From assembly GCA_012295275.1 (NCBI GenBank), contig CM022665.1:22416002-22476001 (forward strand): a DNA stretch of 60,000 bases, read 5' to 3'. The translations under genes and the position numbers were made by a program. Positions 49,896-60,000 of the stretch are shown here, piece after piece; positions within the stretch are counted from its first letter, which is position 1, and each line of letters opens with the position of its first letter. Under the pieces are notes generated by a model. That model was not told the origin of the DNA, ran no database searches, and saw only the letters and a program-made list of their open reading frames with translations. The stretch is from Chrysomallon squamiferum. Its lineage: Eukaryota > Mollusca > Gastropoda > Neomphalida > Peltospiridae.

Positions 49896-52800
49896 TTCTT
49901 CTAATTTTTCTTCATATTATTGTTGTTTATTTTTATTATTTCTCCTGTTTTCTTTTTATTTAAAATTAATCATTTATTTTCTGCATTTTGAAAACAGGTG
50001 TTTATCACATAAAACTCAACCCTGAATTTTTTATTGACCATGTGTTTCAAGTTGCTACTGAACTTGATTTATAAAGTGCTTTCTTATCAGCTTTAGATTT
50101 AAAAAATGGAGAGGCCACACCAGAATTCTCTGGAAGATCAAAATCCATTGCTTTGTTTTTATCTAACTTTTCCTGATTATAATGCATCACTACAGTTAAC
50201 ATGGACAGCACCATGTAGAGAGATCCAGTGAAATGTCCCTCTACATTTTTTGTCGTTTCTTGTTTTCTTTTTCTTCTTTACATTGAAATCAACTGTATTT
50301 TGAAAATTTTATCCAGCATGATGATAATGCCTGCCAATTAATTTCTGAAATCCTGAATCCTTCCCTGATTACAATCAACTTAATCCATTTATTTATTCAT
50401 AACATTAATTTTACCAATGTTTTCCTTTATTTTTGTTTGTTTTTAAAACATGCATTCAAAATAAATTGAAAAAAAATTAAATCATATCTAATAATAAATC
50501 TGTTAATTATATCTAAGTATAAATATTATTTGTTATAATGTAAGTAATAATAAAGAACAAAATGAAAAGCAGTTTTTAAATTTATTTCATTAACCTTCAG
50601 ATATTACTTTGGCAAGATTGTTTTTGTCAACAGCTGTTATAATAAAGAATAATATAATTACTTAATATAAATGTTTGAAACAAAGTAACAATTTCACCAT
50701 TGGTGGTAATGATTTATTATTATTATTATTATTTTATATTAATATTATTATTATTATTTTAAATCCTATATTTTTTCACATGAAAACAGTTTTCTTTATT
50801 TGTTTTGTATTGCCTTACTGTGTTAGCAGGTTGTCAAGGTTCTGTTGTCTAGTTTTGTTTTGGTTACAGAGTCCAGTAAACAAAATCCATTGACACTTTT
50901 TCCATTGTTATTCTTTTCACTATGTCATGATATAGAAGTTATCAAGCAGTTGTTGATATAAAGTGGAAAATTCATCTTTTGGTTTCTTTCTTTTTAGACA
51001 AAAAATGTATTTATTTGTGTATTTATTTAGTTAGTAGTAATTGTGGCAGCATTAGGAATATTTTTTTTAAATTACATATTTTCATGTACAAGAACACAAT
51101 ACATTTAAAAAAAAAAAATCAACAAACATCCCCTTTCCATCAATATTCTCTTTCATGCTGTATCAGTAGGATTGCACATACCACAGACATATATATTGTT
51201 TTTGTTGTATACTTGTGTGTTGCAGTCAGCAGCTGATATGCTTCAAAAACCAACTGAACTTTTCACACTGAGCTGAAACACATGATGGAATATAATTTCC
51301 TATCAGCATTTCATCATGATGACTGTGAAATAAATCTACAATATCAATTCACAGCTGCTATGATTATTGTTCTGTAAGTGCTGCAGCCATTTTCTTTACC
51401 TTTTACTTATGTTAATTAAAGAGACAGCCAGGTTGTGCTATATATTGATGTGAGTTAGAAGAAACACTGGTGTTCAGATGGTTTTTATTGATTATGTTAA
51501 TGTTGACAGGTATAGCTGTTTGGTATGCACAGCCAGTTAATGATTGTACTGGTACAAGATAACAGTTACCGTAGTTTGTGTGTTAAATGATGGTTTAAAA
51601 AATTGCAAATAAATAAACTGATTAGAAATAAATAAAATATATAAATAAAAAAGGTGTCAGTGAATACAAACATAAAGCTGTCTTCATATCATTGGATTCT
51701 TTGATTGTCTGTTCCCCACAAAAAGGACAGATGATTGGTATACTGACATGTTTAATTTTTAGTTATTACAAAAGGATATAAAATAGTTACTGTACATTGT
51801 TTGGAAATAAAACTTCCACCATTTGGTCAGAATGACCTAACTGAGTGAGAACTTATGTCCACAGCAACTGCATTTGAATATTTATATGATGTAAATCATG
51901 GCAAAAATTGCACTTTTAATTTTAATTTTCAGTCGGAAACTACAATGAATGAAGATTCTTGTACATGTGTTTGTGTGATTTTTTATTTTTTACCCTCCAT
52001 TTTTTTTTTTTTTTTTTTTTTTTTCATTTCTGTGCATATATTTCTATATTTTGTATACAGGGATTTTCATGCAGCATGTATGAAATATAAATGTTACTGA
52101 ATATTATTTTATATTGTACTGAATGTGATTATATGTCACTATAGAAAATTTATAGTATATTAATCTGTGAAAGCCTGTAAAAATTAATATGGAAATGAAA
52201 CAGTATTTTGTTAGCTTACACACAACTTTAATGATATGCATAAATTATTATTATACTTTATATTTTTTATTATTTTAATTTATTTTGCTATTGTTATTAT
52301 TTTATTTTAATTTTGTTACTATTATTATTTTATTTTAATTTTTGTTACTATTGTTATTATTATTTATTTATGTATTTCATGATGTAAATAAAAAAGTACT
52401 ATAAATAGTAACATAAAATGATATATGTTGAACTGAAATGTGTTTATTTAACAGAACAAATACGGTAAAAATACCTGTAAACATGATTGTTGGTTTTGTA
52501 GTAAATTTTCTACATTTTAAAAAAAAAACCACTACAAGGTTTTGATTAACTGTCTAAATAAACCACATGCACTGTAAAAGTAAAAAGGATTCCAGGGAAT
52601 ATATCGATGTAGGTATTGGTTTATAAAAATAGTGTGCACATGTATTTTGCTTGCACATACATGTAGGCCTGTATGAATTTGGACATACATGAATTATTTA
52701 TAGGCAAAGTAAATTTGACAATATTTATCAAATATTTAATAAATAATTGCAAATATGTAATATTTATCAATTTTAAAACAGCAGCAGCTCATGTAGTATC

Positions 52801-54523
52801 ACCAGTAATTTATAATAAGTCGTTGTTAAACATTCATTCATTTGTATGTAATTTATTAATATGTTATATGCTTCAGGGCCAGTCTTCTGTTTATGGTTTA
52901 TTATCATGCACAGTGTTTTTTATTAGTAGGACTTATGGTGTCAATAAATAACATTATTAACATTATTAGTGGGTCATTCATGTACATACTGACTTGCATG
53001 AAAGTAGATGTTTTGTATGAAAATAATTATTATGGCTGTGGTATCAGTTTAGACACTGGAAACAATATGACTGATCATTACCACCTATAACTAAGAGAAA
53101 ATTCAAACAGATATTAATGGCTATTAAGACAGAATATTGGTTGTAACAGTAATGAGCTAAATAAATAAAAATTGGAAAATCCCCTAAAGGACAAAACAGT
53201 TTTCTGGAACATATTGTTATCAGGATTAGATTATTCTGGTCTCTTTTAATTGTTGATAAATTAAATATTTCACAGGGCACAAATAATATTTCTTACCTAC
53301 AAACAAAGAAACAACAAAGAAAAACTATATATAACACTGATATGTAATTGTTTAAAATATATAAATGATAAAAAGAATATTATTTATAATATTAATCACT
53401 GAATTAATTTTACTGTATGGTGTTTATGCTTCATAGGAAGGAATGCTTTAATCATTAATATAATACTTCTGTTTTCTTGCAGGGAGATGAATCACAAGTT
53501 AAAAAGGCAAAGAAAGAATATTACAACAAAGATGGTGAAACTTATGAAGCAGAAGGTATTAGTTTTGCTGTTTCTTCTCTTCTTCATTCACTTTCAATTT
53601 TATCAACTCCTTCTTGTTGTATCTCACTTTCTGTTTTCATTTCAGTCTTAGTTTCTCTCTGTATCTTTTTTGCTCTCTTAGTGTTTGTCTTCCCATGTAT
53701 TTGTATGTATATGTGTGCATGTTTATATAGACTACTGTATATAAACATTATTATCCCTTAAATTGCTTATTAAAGTTATCCTCTTTATTTAAATATGTCT
53801 CAGTCATCATGAAGCTTGAATTTGAGAAATATCCCATTCTTTTACAAAGAATCATACATCATCATCTTTTTTTTTGAATTTATTTAAATGTTTGTGGGGT
53901 TTTATTTTAGTATGTCTAGTGTGTACAGATCATGGAAATCCGAAATAAGCATGCATATAATTGTAATTGATTCATATTATGAAATGAATTATATTAATTG
54001 TTTTTTAAATATCATCAAAAATGTCAAAGAAATATGCATATGTCACAGTTTATAAATCAGTGAAGCCTTAGATTCCATATCACACATATAAATAATAAAA
54101 AAACATTCATACATATACAACTACCCATCTTGTAGGTCAGCTGAGCACACCACAGTCAGAGTCAAACATGCAGACAGGAGCTCAGAAGTTAGAAGAGATT
54201 TGGAAAAAACTTGGCTTTTCAGAGAATTCATCTATTGATATCAAGCAGTTTGCAAAATTCTCACAATATGTTGATATTGGTGATGATGAGGTACATGATA
54301 TGATGGTTTAATAAAATTAAATTCTAATTCTAAAAATTTTAATTCTTTTTCAAAAACTGTTACTGTTAATAAAATAATTTTATTTCTCTACATGCAGTTA
54401 TCAAAAATAATTTATTTCTGTTCCTCTGAAGTCATGAAAATATTAATGGTTATTTTTCATTTCCATGCTTACAAAATAATGATAATTTTATATTTCTTGA
54501 TAGCAGCATTAAGATTAATGATT

Positions 54524-54555
<32 letters not shown>

Positions 54556-57052
54556 AATGATGGTATCTGCAATAATAGAACCATTAATAAAAGAGTCATT
54601 ATTATTTATTTCTGTGCAGAAACTACAACACCTGTTTGACAAACTTGACACAGACCATGATGGACGACTGACCATTAATGATTTCATAGATGGACATCAG
54701 CGCAGCTCAGCACTGAAACGCCCTTCAACTGGTGTAACCCCTTCACCACTCCTTAGTCCTCAACATACTCCTTATGATGGTCAAAGGAAGACACCTAGAA
54801 CCATGGCAATGTCAAAAAAACTCTTTCCATCTCCTAATGCTGAGAGAAACACATCTGTATTGTCAAACAGTCGACTCTCTGGAATTTTCTCCTGCATAGA
54901 TCCTAATGAAACAGGGCAAGGATAAAAAAAATGTTTTATTAATTTAAATCTGATTAAACAACTATAATAATAATAATAATAATAATAATAAGCAGAAGAA
55001 GAAGAACAACAACAACACCAACAACATCAACACATCAAACTATTACATTAAATAAAATCAGAACAAAAAAATAAGGTCAATAACAGCATATACATACATA
55101 CACATATGTGTATAACTACCTACCTATACAGTAGTATAACGTTAACTTATTTGTTGAAGTATCTTCATCCACCTTTATTAACATTAACATTTATATTTTG
55201 CTGCTATTACTAACATTAGGGACCTTTAAGAATTTGATACTGGATTATGAATGTATAATATAAGTTAATTGTCTAACTGCAACCTAAATTATATTTTAAT
55301 TTATTTGATTTTTTTATAGATATGCAAATGCTGATGATGTTGTTGATCTCTGGGAAACATTAAACATTCCTGACCCACCAACTTTGCTTCAGGTACAAAT
55401 CTGAATAGTGTTTCAACACAAGATTAATCTTTAATTTACATTCTTACTGTTATGCTGAGGTAATATTTTTTTATCTGAACTGGAACCAAGCACTAAGATA
55501 AGCATGTCTATTATATATTACTAAAAAAGAGAAATGCTTTTTGCTTTATTTTTATAAAACAATTTTCAGTGATTTTTTGATTTGTAATCAATTTTTCAAT
55601 GTTGTGATTTCTATATACTAAAATATATTGGTTTTAATTTAGACTGCTGAAATAAAGATAATGTTCTGTTTTTAACTGCTACATTATCATTATCAATTTT
55701 TCCAGTTTTTTCATTAGCTGCAGATAATTCCAAAGAGTGAAAGTATCTCTCATCATAATTATAATTTTTTCTTTTTTCTTCGTTGTCTTTTTTTTTTAAC
55801 TTAAAGTGTAGTTTGATGGTAAAAAAAGAAATAGCCTAAATATATGCTGTATACTTTTAAGTAATATTTTATTGTGTTTTTACCATCCATTCTTAATTAA
55901 CATTGGATAATAAAAAAAAAAAAAATCAGTTTAAAAATATCTGGGCACTCTTTTTTTCTATAACTATGGCATCATTACATACAACGCAAACCGAATTGCT
56001 CTAGTTTTCAGGAAGGGATAAAATAACAAAATTCAAATATTTTCTAGGAGTTTAGTTTACAGTTACATTTTGTTATTAAAATCGTTGGTCACTTGATCCA
56101 AATAAAAAAATAACTTGTGAGTATAATGGAATTTTTTAGATCATCCATTCGTAACCATGTTTATTAACATGATTATTTTATTTGTTTGTTCTGTTTTTGT
56201 TAAGATTTTTGAAACAGATTTTTAAGGTGTGTATAATGTTTGATTTCAGGACCTCGGAATTAATCCTCATTCTAAGGTTAATCTTGAGGAGCTGACAGGT
56301 TTAATTGACCAGGCAGTGTCTGACTCGGATGTTGACATATTCTGTCAGATTGCACTGGTAATGTGTGAAAACGAAATTCAGTACAGAAGGTAATCAAACA
56401 GTACAGTGAAATGTTGTATATTATATGCAATTTAAATATACTGAGATTTGAAGTGAGATCCTTACTGATGTATGTTTGGTATGTTTACATCACTGATGGT
56501 ACATTAAAAGCCATAGTGTGTGCTATCCTTCATTAAGAAAAATAAATATAAAAAACTGTTAACCGAAAAACATAACAGGACTTTAAAATATCACATGGTG
56601 TTCATGAAAAAATGTGACTGTGCTGCTTCTGAAGACTCTAGCTTTGAATTTTATTAGTGAGTAAATGAAATTTATTAGTAACAGACGATTAACCAACATT
56701 AATTGTATTTGACAAGGTAATTTGATTCCAAGAATAATCCTATAACAGGGACACTGTAGTTAATGTTCAAAACTTATAATAATATATTTTTTATTTCTTT
56801 AATTATTATTTAATTTTGTATGCATGTTAATGATTTAGGCTAAGATTTATCCTTTGCTTTTTCACTCTGTTTACCAAATTTGAAAATACATCTTTATGTT
56901 ATTTGTGACAGGACACTGTTCAACAAAGTCAGACAGGAGAGAGACAAATATCTACTGGACCTGCGTGAGGTCAATGCCAGAAATGCTATCCTAGCCAAGG
57001 AGTTTGACGATCGACATATAGAGATAGAAAAATCAACAGAAGCAAAACTCTT
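37786..57052 (+). CDS. Ninein/ninein-like centrosomal protein, N-terminal part (continues past window)
   Basis: Ninein-family proteins anchor microtubule minus ends at the centrosome and subdistal appendages. Exons read: 37786-37908 (exon begins 37751), 53483-53555, 54136-54290, 54620-54915, 55320-55392, 56250-56389 and 56912-57052; phases agree (0,1,0,2,0,2,2). YEAEGQL at the 53555/54136 junction, EEIWKKLGF, the EF-hand loop DTDHDGRLTIND with FDKL before it, F-SCIDPNETGYA and KVNLEELT match vertebrate NIN/NINL in order and spacing. Coiled coil begins in the last exon. The intron 54916-55319 is GC-AG: no GT donor fits and the frame stops just after. The first exon encodes a Pro/Ser-rich peptide (MNNVPSPYQSW...), so the first EF-hand pair is missing from this model. 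It may be an alternative start, and linking it across 15.6 kb is inferred from phase and position. No further exon was found before 60000. Confidence 0.8.
38949..39447. mobile_element. 499-bp MITE-like non-autonomous DNA transposon
   Basis: The element has terminal inverted repeats CCGTATATACTTGTGTA (17 bp, perfect, extending imperfectly to about 25 bp) and is flanked by TA on each side, as for Tc1/mariner/pogo-type insertions. TATAAGTCGA-like motifs are repeated inside near both ends (about 38981, 39036, 39377). It encodes no transposase. It lies in the ninein-like intron. Confidence 0.85.
41110..41475. repeat. Degenerate repeated block upstream of the sulfotransferase array
   Basis: Related segments recur: 'GTTAATCTATAAGTG.TTGTA' followed by 'TTTTGAA.ATTAA' at about 41117 and again at about 41406, with the partial motif 'AAGGAACTG.ACAT' at about 41220 and 41375. 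Units are diverged and of uneven length. Confidence 0.55.
42020..43267 (+). CDS. Galactose-3-O-sulfotransferase-like protein 1 (415 aa, single-exon ORF)
   Basis: This is a Golgi type II membrane enzyme of the Gal3ST family, which transfers sulfate from PAPS to the 3-OH of galactose on glycolipids or glycans. A short cytosolic tail is followed by one membrane segment (residues ~11-30). The PAPS 5'-phosphosulfate loop reads FIKCMKCATE (K73, K76), where vertebrate Gal3ST has a KTHKTASST-like motif. A REPYSHFKSVFSYF segment corresponds to the RDP-FESSF-YF 3'-phosphate site. Downstream, EYFHESLILL-RLFCW and the HFNKTFWRKI block are strong family matches. N-glycosylation sequons are present. The ATG at 42020 lies two bases after a CAG splice acceptor, so the ORF probably has a spliced 5' UTR. 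It is the first of three tandem copies. The substrate cannot be inferred. Confidence 0.88.
   Translation: MLCQRRNSTQLMVVLFVLFLVYVFVSFYLIHKTNSSHKLTEKDTEDFNFVISSSKKHNTGIMCNEHKNFVFIKCMKCATETLGTVFRRFGYVRNLTFVAPIGNKIYLGWPFQMTECDYRPSKRPFNIIMEHSIYNKTVMEKLMPSDTSFITMIREPYSHFKSVFSYFNLKTITKITSNDPFTEYLHNLEKYETIYKSHAASPTRYCIPDNFSVTKNLLSHCIGMPLGFPPGRENITSNDRAVEKYIKQIEKDFTLVMIMEYFHESLILLRRLFCWSFKDIIYWNANVAKYPKKNEQPPKENVSIYRKWSAVDYKLYDHFNKTFWRKIHEQSTDFFDEVKIFDIVQEKAIKYCTKPASEKLVFSRTAWNEPFELTVKDCDMLKQYLLKPIQKRHDEVEHNPIPPTRNPTDPYKPLC
43404..43658. repeat. Perfect inverted repeat, 122-bp arms with an 11-bp loop
   Basis: 43404-43525 is the exact reverse complement of 43537-43658, checked base by base; the loop is 43526-43536. 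It begins 136 bp after the stop of sulfotransferase 1, so it would lie in or near its 3' UTR. Pairing stops sharply at both ends. Arm sequence is ordinary AT-rich DNA with no terminal motif of a known transposon. Confidence 0.97.
43660..45560. other. Spacer between sulfotransferase copies 1 and 2
   Basis: No exons are recognised. It contains AT-rich unique sequence, a short TA run at about 44416, and a possible acceptor TTTTTTAG at about 45507 that could begin the 5' UTR exon of copy 2. Confidence 0.4.
45561..46802 (+). CDS. Galactose-3-O-sulfotransferase-like protein 2 (413 aa, single-exon ORF)
   Basis: It has the same architecture as copy 1: basic cytosolic start, one membrane segment (~10-31), PAPS loop FIKCMKCATE (K71, K74), REPLSHVRSVFIYF and EHFHESLILLKRLLCW. 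The start is taken at ATG 45561; the open frame extends upstream only to a GTG. Two stretches (45762-46022 and 46092-46241) are almost identical to copy 1, while the membrane/stem region, the 69 bp between them and the C-terminus have diverged. Sequons are present. AATAAA lies at 46837-46842, 35 bp past the stop. Golgi location and sulfotransferase activity are family-based inferences. Confidence 0.88.
   Translation: MYLFRRRFSHIIVSVFFLCSFYLGFFFLLLQQTNVSYKKYANKNETLILTTQVSSTTVRSCKEQTKFVFIKCMKCATETLGTVFRRFGNVRNLTFVAPIGNKIYLGWPFQMTECDYRPSKRPFNIIMEHSIYNKTVMEKLMPSDTSYITIIREPLSHVRSVFIYFNLKKHAKVTGSDPFTEYLHNLEKYEAIYKSHAASPTRYCIPDNFSLTKNLLSHCIGMPLGFPAGSSNITSDEAAIEKYIKQIDKDFTLVMIIEHFHESLILLKRLLCWSFKDIIYWNANIANYGQKFDPPSKENEKIYLKWSTVDYKLYEYFNKTFWQKIHAQSSDFFDEVQIFTEIQEKTAMFCANPTSEKVVFSKTLWSEQFDFTKNECRIFRISILQKIQKQHDELENYPVAPTRKPGDPNVPLC
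46837..46842 (+). terminator. Polyadenylation signal of sulfotransferase 2
   Basis: AATAAA 35 bp after the stop codon. Confidence 0.55.
47394..48704 (+). CDS. Galactose-3-O-sulfotransferase-like protein 3 (436 aa, single-exon ORF)
   Basis: This is the most divergent member of the array. The membrane segment covers about residues 18-40 and is followed by a longer stem. The PAPS loop is FIKCMKCATE (K92, K95) as in the other copies, then REPFQHFLSTCNYF, EYLHESLVLLRRLMCW and HFNATFWDKV. ATG 47394 is the first in frame; a CAG acceptor at 47361-47363 suggests a spliced 5' UTR. AATAAA is at 48801-48806. Retention of the domain order and of the loop lysines suggests a functional enzyme. It shows no conversion patches with copies 1 and 2. 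Confidence 0.88.
   Translation: MVEIPLFDMMKKFIFLFRQVIFVLLLFLVFLLCVFLALWMHSSFCYSTVTLQPEKILLDDSKVTVHLDSVDDSNFDHRDPCEKERHNFVFIKCMKCATESLGTMFRKFGYDRNLSFVLPIKKNIWLGWPYLLSRNDIRPSIHNYNILMEHSVYSKSFLHKVMPENTVYISSIREPFQHFLSTCNYFDLPYNTEKNSFTGRIKDYLENYKYYESVYKTEESASFRKWCPGDGFSITQNVQSHCLGMPLGFPPGRKDISEEVAAIGEYLKELDKHFILVIIVEYLHESLVLLRRLMCWSLKDIIYNPVNKGSYDKSSSKTKENINLHKNISKIDYLLYDHFNATFWDKVKNQDDDFYDEVAFFTRIISQVTSFCHFSSYNISSIAFPQSKWSSAFFVSTVDCKLQHQYLLINLKERYDKGEGHLHVPIDETEVVLRHC
48801..48806 (+). terminator. Polyadenylation signal of sulfotransferase 3
   Basis: AATAAA 97 bp after the stop codon. Confidence 0.55.
48807..53482 (+). other. Remainder of the large ninein-like intron
   Basis: No convincing exon. 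It contains (ATT)n at about 49863-49893 and 50715-50757, a T-run at 52000-52024 and ATT-rich sequence at 52247-52370. A short open stretch at about 50090-50170 (LDLKNGEATPEFSG) lacks a usable donor and is not called. Confidence 0.45.
54533..54555. repeat. (GAT)n microsatellite in a ninein-like intron
   Basis: About eight ATG/GAT units just upstream of exon 54620-54915. They make the Met run seen when the frame is read through the intron. Confidence 0.9.
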
Positions 57053-58631
57053 GTATGTACAGTTTTTGAAATTAACAATTAATTAATTTGTCTCAGTGTT
57101 AAAAATGATTTTCACTTTTTATGCTTTTGGATATATATTTTAGCTGTGTTGTGTTTAGCTTTTATCATATCGAAATAACCCTGTTTGATTGCTGTATGAG
57201 ATTTCCTAAATTAATTCTTATATAATTTGAAATTGCTAATTTTCAAATATTTTTTGTCCTCCACATTGATATGTTTTAGATTGTTACAAATTGTAATGAT
57301 TTGGGTAATACTATATGCATATTTATAATTAAATTTCTGCTTTTCTTCTTTCTTTTTTTATCTCTTTTATTTTTTAAAGAATTTAATTATATCTATTACA
57401 AAAATCGTAGGAATGAATTATCAATTTATTAGTATAATATATTAAAACAGTATATATTTTTTCTCAGCATATAAATCCTGTTTTGTTTTGATGTTACTTT
57501 TATGCTATCAAATATTTTACTTTCACAATTTTGCTTCAGTGAAATTATTTGTGAAATAAAGAAAACATATTTGTAAGTAACAAGACTGGGTTGGATGTTT
57601 TTACTGGTTCCAGGGTTTATAACAATTTTTGTATCTTTTATTTTATTCTTTTCATTTTTTTCATAAATAATATCCAATTTATCATTTCATTTTATTTTGT
57701 TTTATTTCTTTTTTGTTTTGTTTTAGGTACATTAAATGGACGAAAAAGGTTATTTACATGTATATGTATATATATACATATATATTATTATTTTTTTTTA
57801 CAAATGCTTTTCCTTTTGAAATGCTCATGCTAGTGTAGTTGCTGAATTTGCGGCACATGCTGTCAAATACTATTTTTAATAAAACCATTTATTATTATAT
57901 CAGCTATCTTGGGATTGTAGTTTTCTTTGTCTGTGCATGTATTTGAAAAAGTTATTAAATGTGTTTATTTTCTTTAAGGATGCATTTATCATGAATAAAT
58001 ATTTGATCATTTAACTATTTGTTAGTGAAATATAATGACTAAATTTAGTAAAAAAATATTCATGACAGATATTTTTCAGTTATATTTAAGGGGAAATAAT
58101 TTGGTTTGGATATCTATATAGCTATAGCAGTATGAATGTTTTATGAATAAAAATTCCTGCAAAGTCAGATAAAGGGTGTAATTAGATTTGATGCATGTTT
58201 ACTAAATTTAGATGGAATTTAGTAAATTAACTTGCCTATATTAATGGACATATATTCATATATTTAGTAGATAATAACTAATATAAATTATACTGGAATA
58301 ATAAAAACTTAAACATTTAATTTTATTTAGTACTTGGCAGTTATTTCAACAGTTTATTAATATTTTGTTAATAACAACAACAAAAATTAGTAACTGAACA
58401 ATAACAATATGGTTTCAAATAATTAGTTTCAGAATTGTTAATTAGGAGTGAAAGCTCGAGCTTTAGTTTTAAAAATGTAGTTTATTCTATATTTTTCCTC
58501 TGCTTGATTTAATAAAATAATTGCATGTGTGGTATGCAAGAGCCCTATTACCAGAATATGTTAAACTTAAGCTGCATGTAAATGCAGATAATGAATAATT
58601 TTGATATGTGTAGTTTAATGTTGGATTGTGA

Positions 58632-58634
<3 letters not shown>

Positions 58635-58700
<66 letters not shown>
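58635..58700. repeat. (TC)n microsatellite
   Basis: About 30 TC units with one interruption near 58692. Arg-Glu peptides on the opposite strand are artefacts of it. Confidence 0.95.
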
Positions 58701-58782
58701 ATTATTTCAGGTACAAATAATAATCATTTATATTAAGAATATATTACAGAGTCATTAAAAATATATGATGAGACGCATAAAT

Positions 58783-58826
<44 letters not shown>
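58783..58826. repeat. (CA)n microsatellite
   Basis: About 22 uninterrupted CA units. Confidence 0.95.
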
Positions 58827-58830
<4 letters not shown>

Positions 58831-59163
58831 ACACATACATAAACAACCGAATACACCTGCATAATAATAGTACTAATAATAGTAACAGATGCATACTTAT
58901 AAACAAATATTTAAACCACTCTAGTTTCACAGTAATGTATTAAATGTTAGCCATGCTAAAATATAAATACCAGATATATATTTAATTATTTACATGGATA
59001 ACTTATCATGTGTTAATCACTGCACATAGATTTATTTTTGTATAAGGAAAATGATATTACAGCTCCTAATATATTTTTCATTATTGCTCTTAATTGTATA
59101 GCTTTGTTGCACATGGATTAACTTTAAATAGAATTCCAACATTTAATTTAAACATTATCTGAA

Positions 59164-59204
<41 letters not shown>

Positions 59205-60000
59205 TATTATTATTTCAAATATTTTATTTAGTTTAAAGAACATTATTTTTTTTACATCTTTTAAATGATCATCATTATCATCATCAATGTCATCGCCATC
59301 ATCATAATTATTTATAAGTCAGTAATGTTTTAATTTTAATGTCAAGAAGTAATAATAACAAAATTATTTAGAGAAACTTTTGAAAATAGATCCTGTTAAA
59401 AATAATTGTGTTTCTCCTAAATTACTGAGTAATGTTGTTTGCAGATCACTGTATTAATTTATGTACAATGTTTAATGCTCTTCTGTGTGGAATATGTTTT
59501 TAAAATATGCCATCTAATTTCTGTCTTTGGAGGAAATAGATTTTAAACACACAATAAAGCCAGTTAAGAACTACTCATCCACTGAAAACACTAAAGTTTA
59601 ATTTGTAGTAATAGTCTGTAACTAAATAAAGTTTTAATTCTTATTATTTTTTATGGGTTTTAAAATTTTACATCTGTATGTGTATGTGTGGTTATGAGTA
59701 TTTTTATCCTATATGGATATGTTTTAATTTTTATTCCTTATTTTTTAAAATGTTTTTCAAAATCATATATACAGTTAGTATTGTTTTAAATGTCTTTATC
59801 CTTTGTGACAAAACATTTTATTTCTTATTTAAAATTGTATATCTAATTAATAGTGTTTCTAAGATATTTATCATGTGTAACCAAAGGTTTCATTTATTTA
59901 TTTTCCTTTTTTATGTGTTTCAAAATTAAAAAAGATAATGATAATAAAAAATAAAAAATCACATAGACTCTTAACAGTTATTCTCAGAATATTTACATTT

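Larger units (their letters stand above)
57053..60000 (+). other. Ninein-like intron running to the window edge
   Basis: No further exon is recognised. It holds (TC)n at 58635-58700, (CA)n at 58783-58826, (ATT)n at about 59167-59213 and ATC/TCA repeats at about 59268-59305. Confidence 0.45.

Noticed and set aside
50090-50170. Possible ninein-like exon (LDLKNGEATPEFSG)
   Set aside because: No donor site in a compatible position and no match to the family.
1-60000. tRNA, rRNA, CRISPR arrays, bacterial-type operons or viral genes
   Set aside because: None was seen by eye; the window reads as ordinary animal nuclear DNA.

Overview
This window is nuclear DNA from an animal. It is very AT-rich and full of (AAT)n, (ATTT)n, (CA)n and (TATG)n microsatellites. 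Its genes have small exons and splice-site consensus at nearly every junction. The gene set (Fanconi ubiquitin ligase, centriolar and ciliary coiled-coil proteins, alpha-crystallin small heat-shock proteins, Golgi galactose sulfotransferases) is metazoan. The small heat-shock proteins resemble the arthropod lethal(2)essential-for-life group in the alpha-crystallin core, and one has an RLFDQ-F-G N-terminal motif. That makes an intron-rich arthropod such as a chelicerate my best guess, but a mollusc cannot be excluded from sequence alone.

Layout. (1) 130-7147, plus strand: FANCL, 13 coding exons, essentially complete (367 aa). (2) 8277-17324, minus strand: CCDC61, 16 coding exons (560 aa), tail-to-tail with FANCL; one intron is GC-AG. 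(3) 20145-33943, minus strand: a tandem array of three small heat-shock protein genes (178, 180 and 181 aa) with identical three-exon, phase-0 structure. The first and third have a TATA box and a perfect heat-shock element; the second has only a partial element and carries a candidate in-frame alternative first exon in its intron 1. (4) 37146 to beyond 57052, plus strand: the 5' part of a ninein/ninein-like gene, running off the right edge. One of its introns is GC-AG. Its N-terminal link to the exon at 37751-37908 is inferred. (5) 42020-48704, plus strand: three galactose-3-O-sulfotransferase-like genes with intronless ORFs, lying inside the inferred 15.6-kb ninein intron. The first two share patches of near identity typical of gene conversion, and a perfect 122-bp inverted repeat sits just after the first.

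Other structure includes a 499-bp TA-flanked MITE-like element (38949-39447), a perfect 61-bp tandem duplication (24003-24124), an (AAT)n/(ATT)n palindrome (35513-35604) and a large TATG microsatellite (28336-28597). Long stretches at 21.7-25.4, 28.6-29.9, 34.2-37.1, 48.8-53.4 and 57.1-60.0 kb show no convincing exons.

The genes do not form one pathway. CCDC61 and ninein both act at centrioles or basal bodies, but the window gives no sign that this proximity matters. The clearest novelty candidates are the alternative first exon in the middle heat-shock gene, the nested sulfotransferase array with its unusual Cys-Met-Lys-Cys PAPS-loop motif and conversion tracts, and the perfect palindrome. 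All exon models were read by eye from splice consensus, reading frame and similarity to recalled family sequences; no alignment or transcript data were available.
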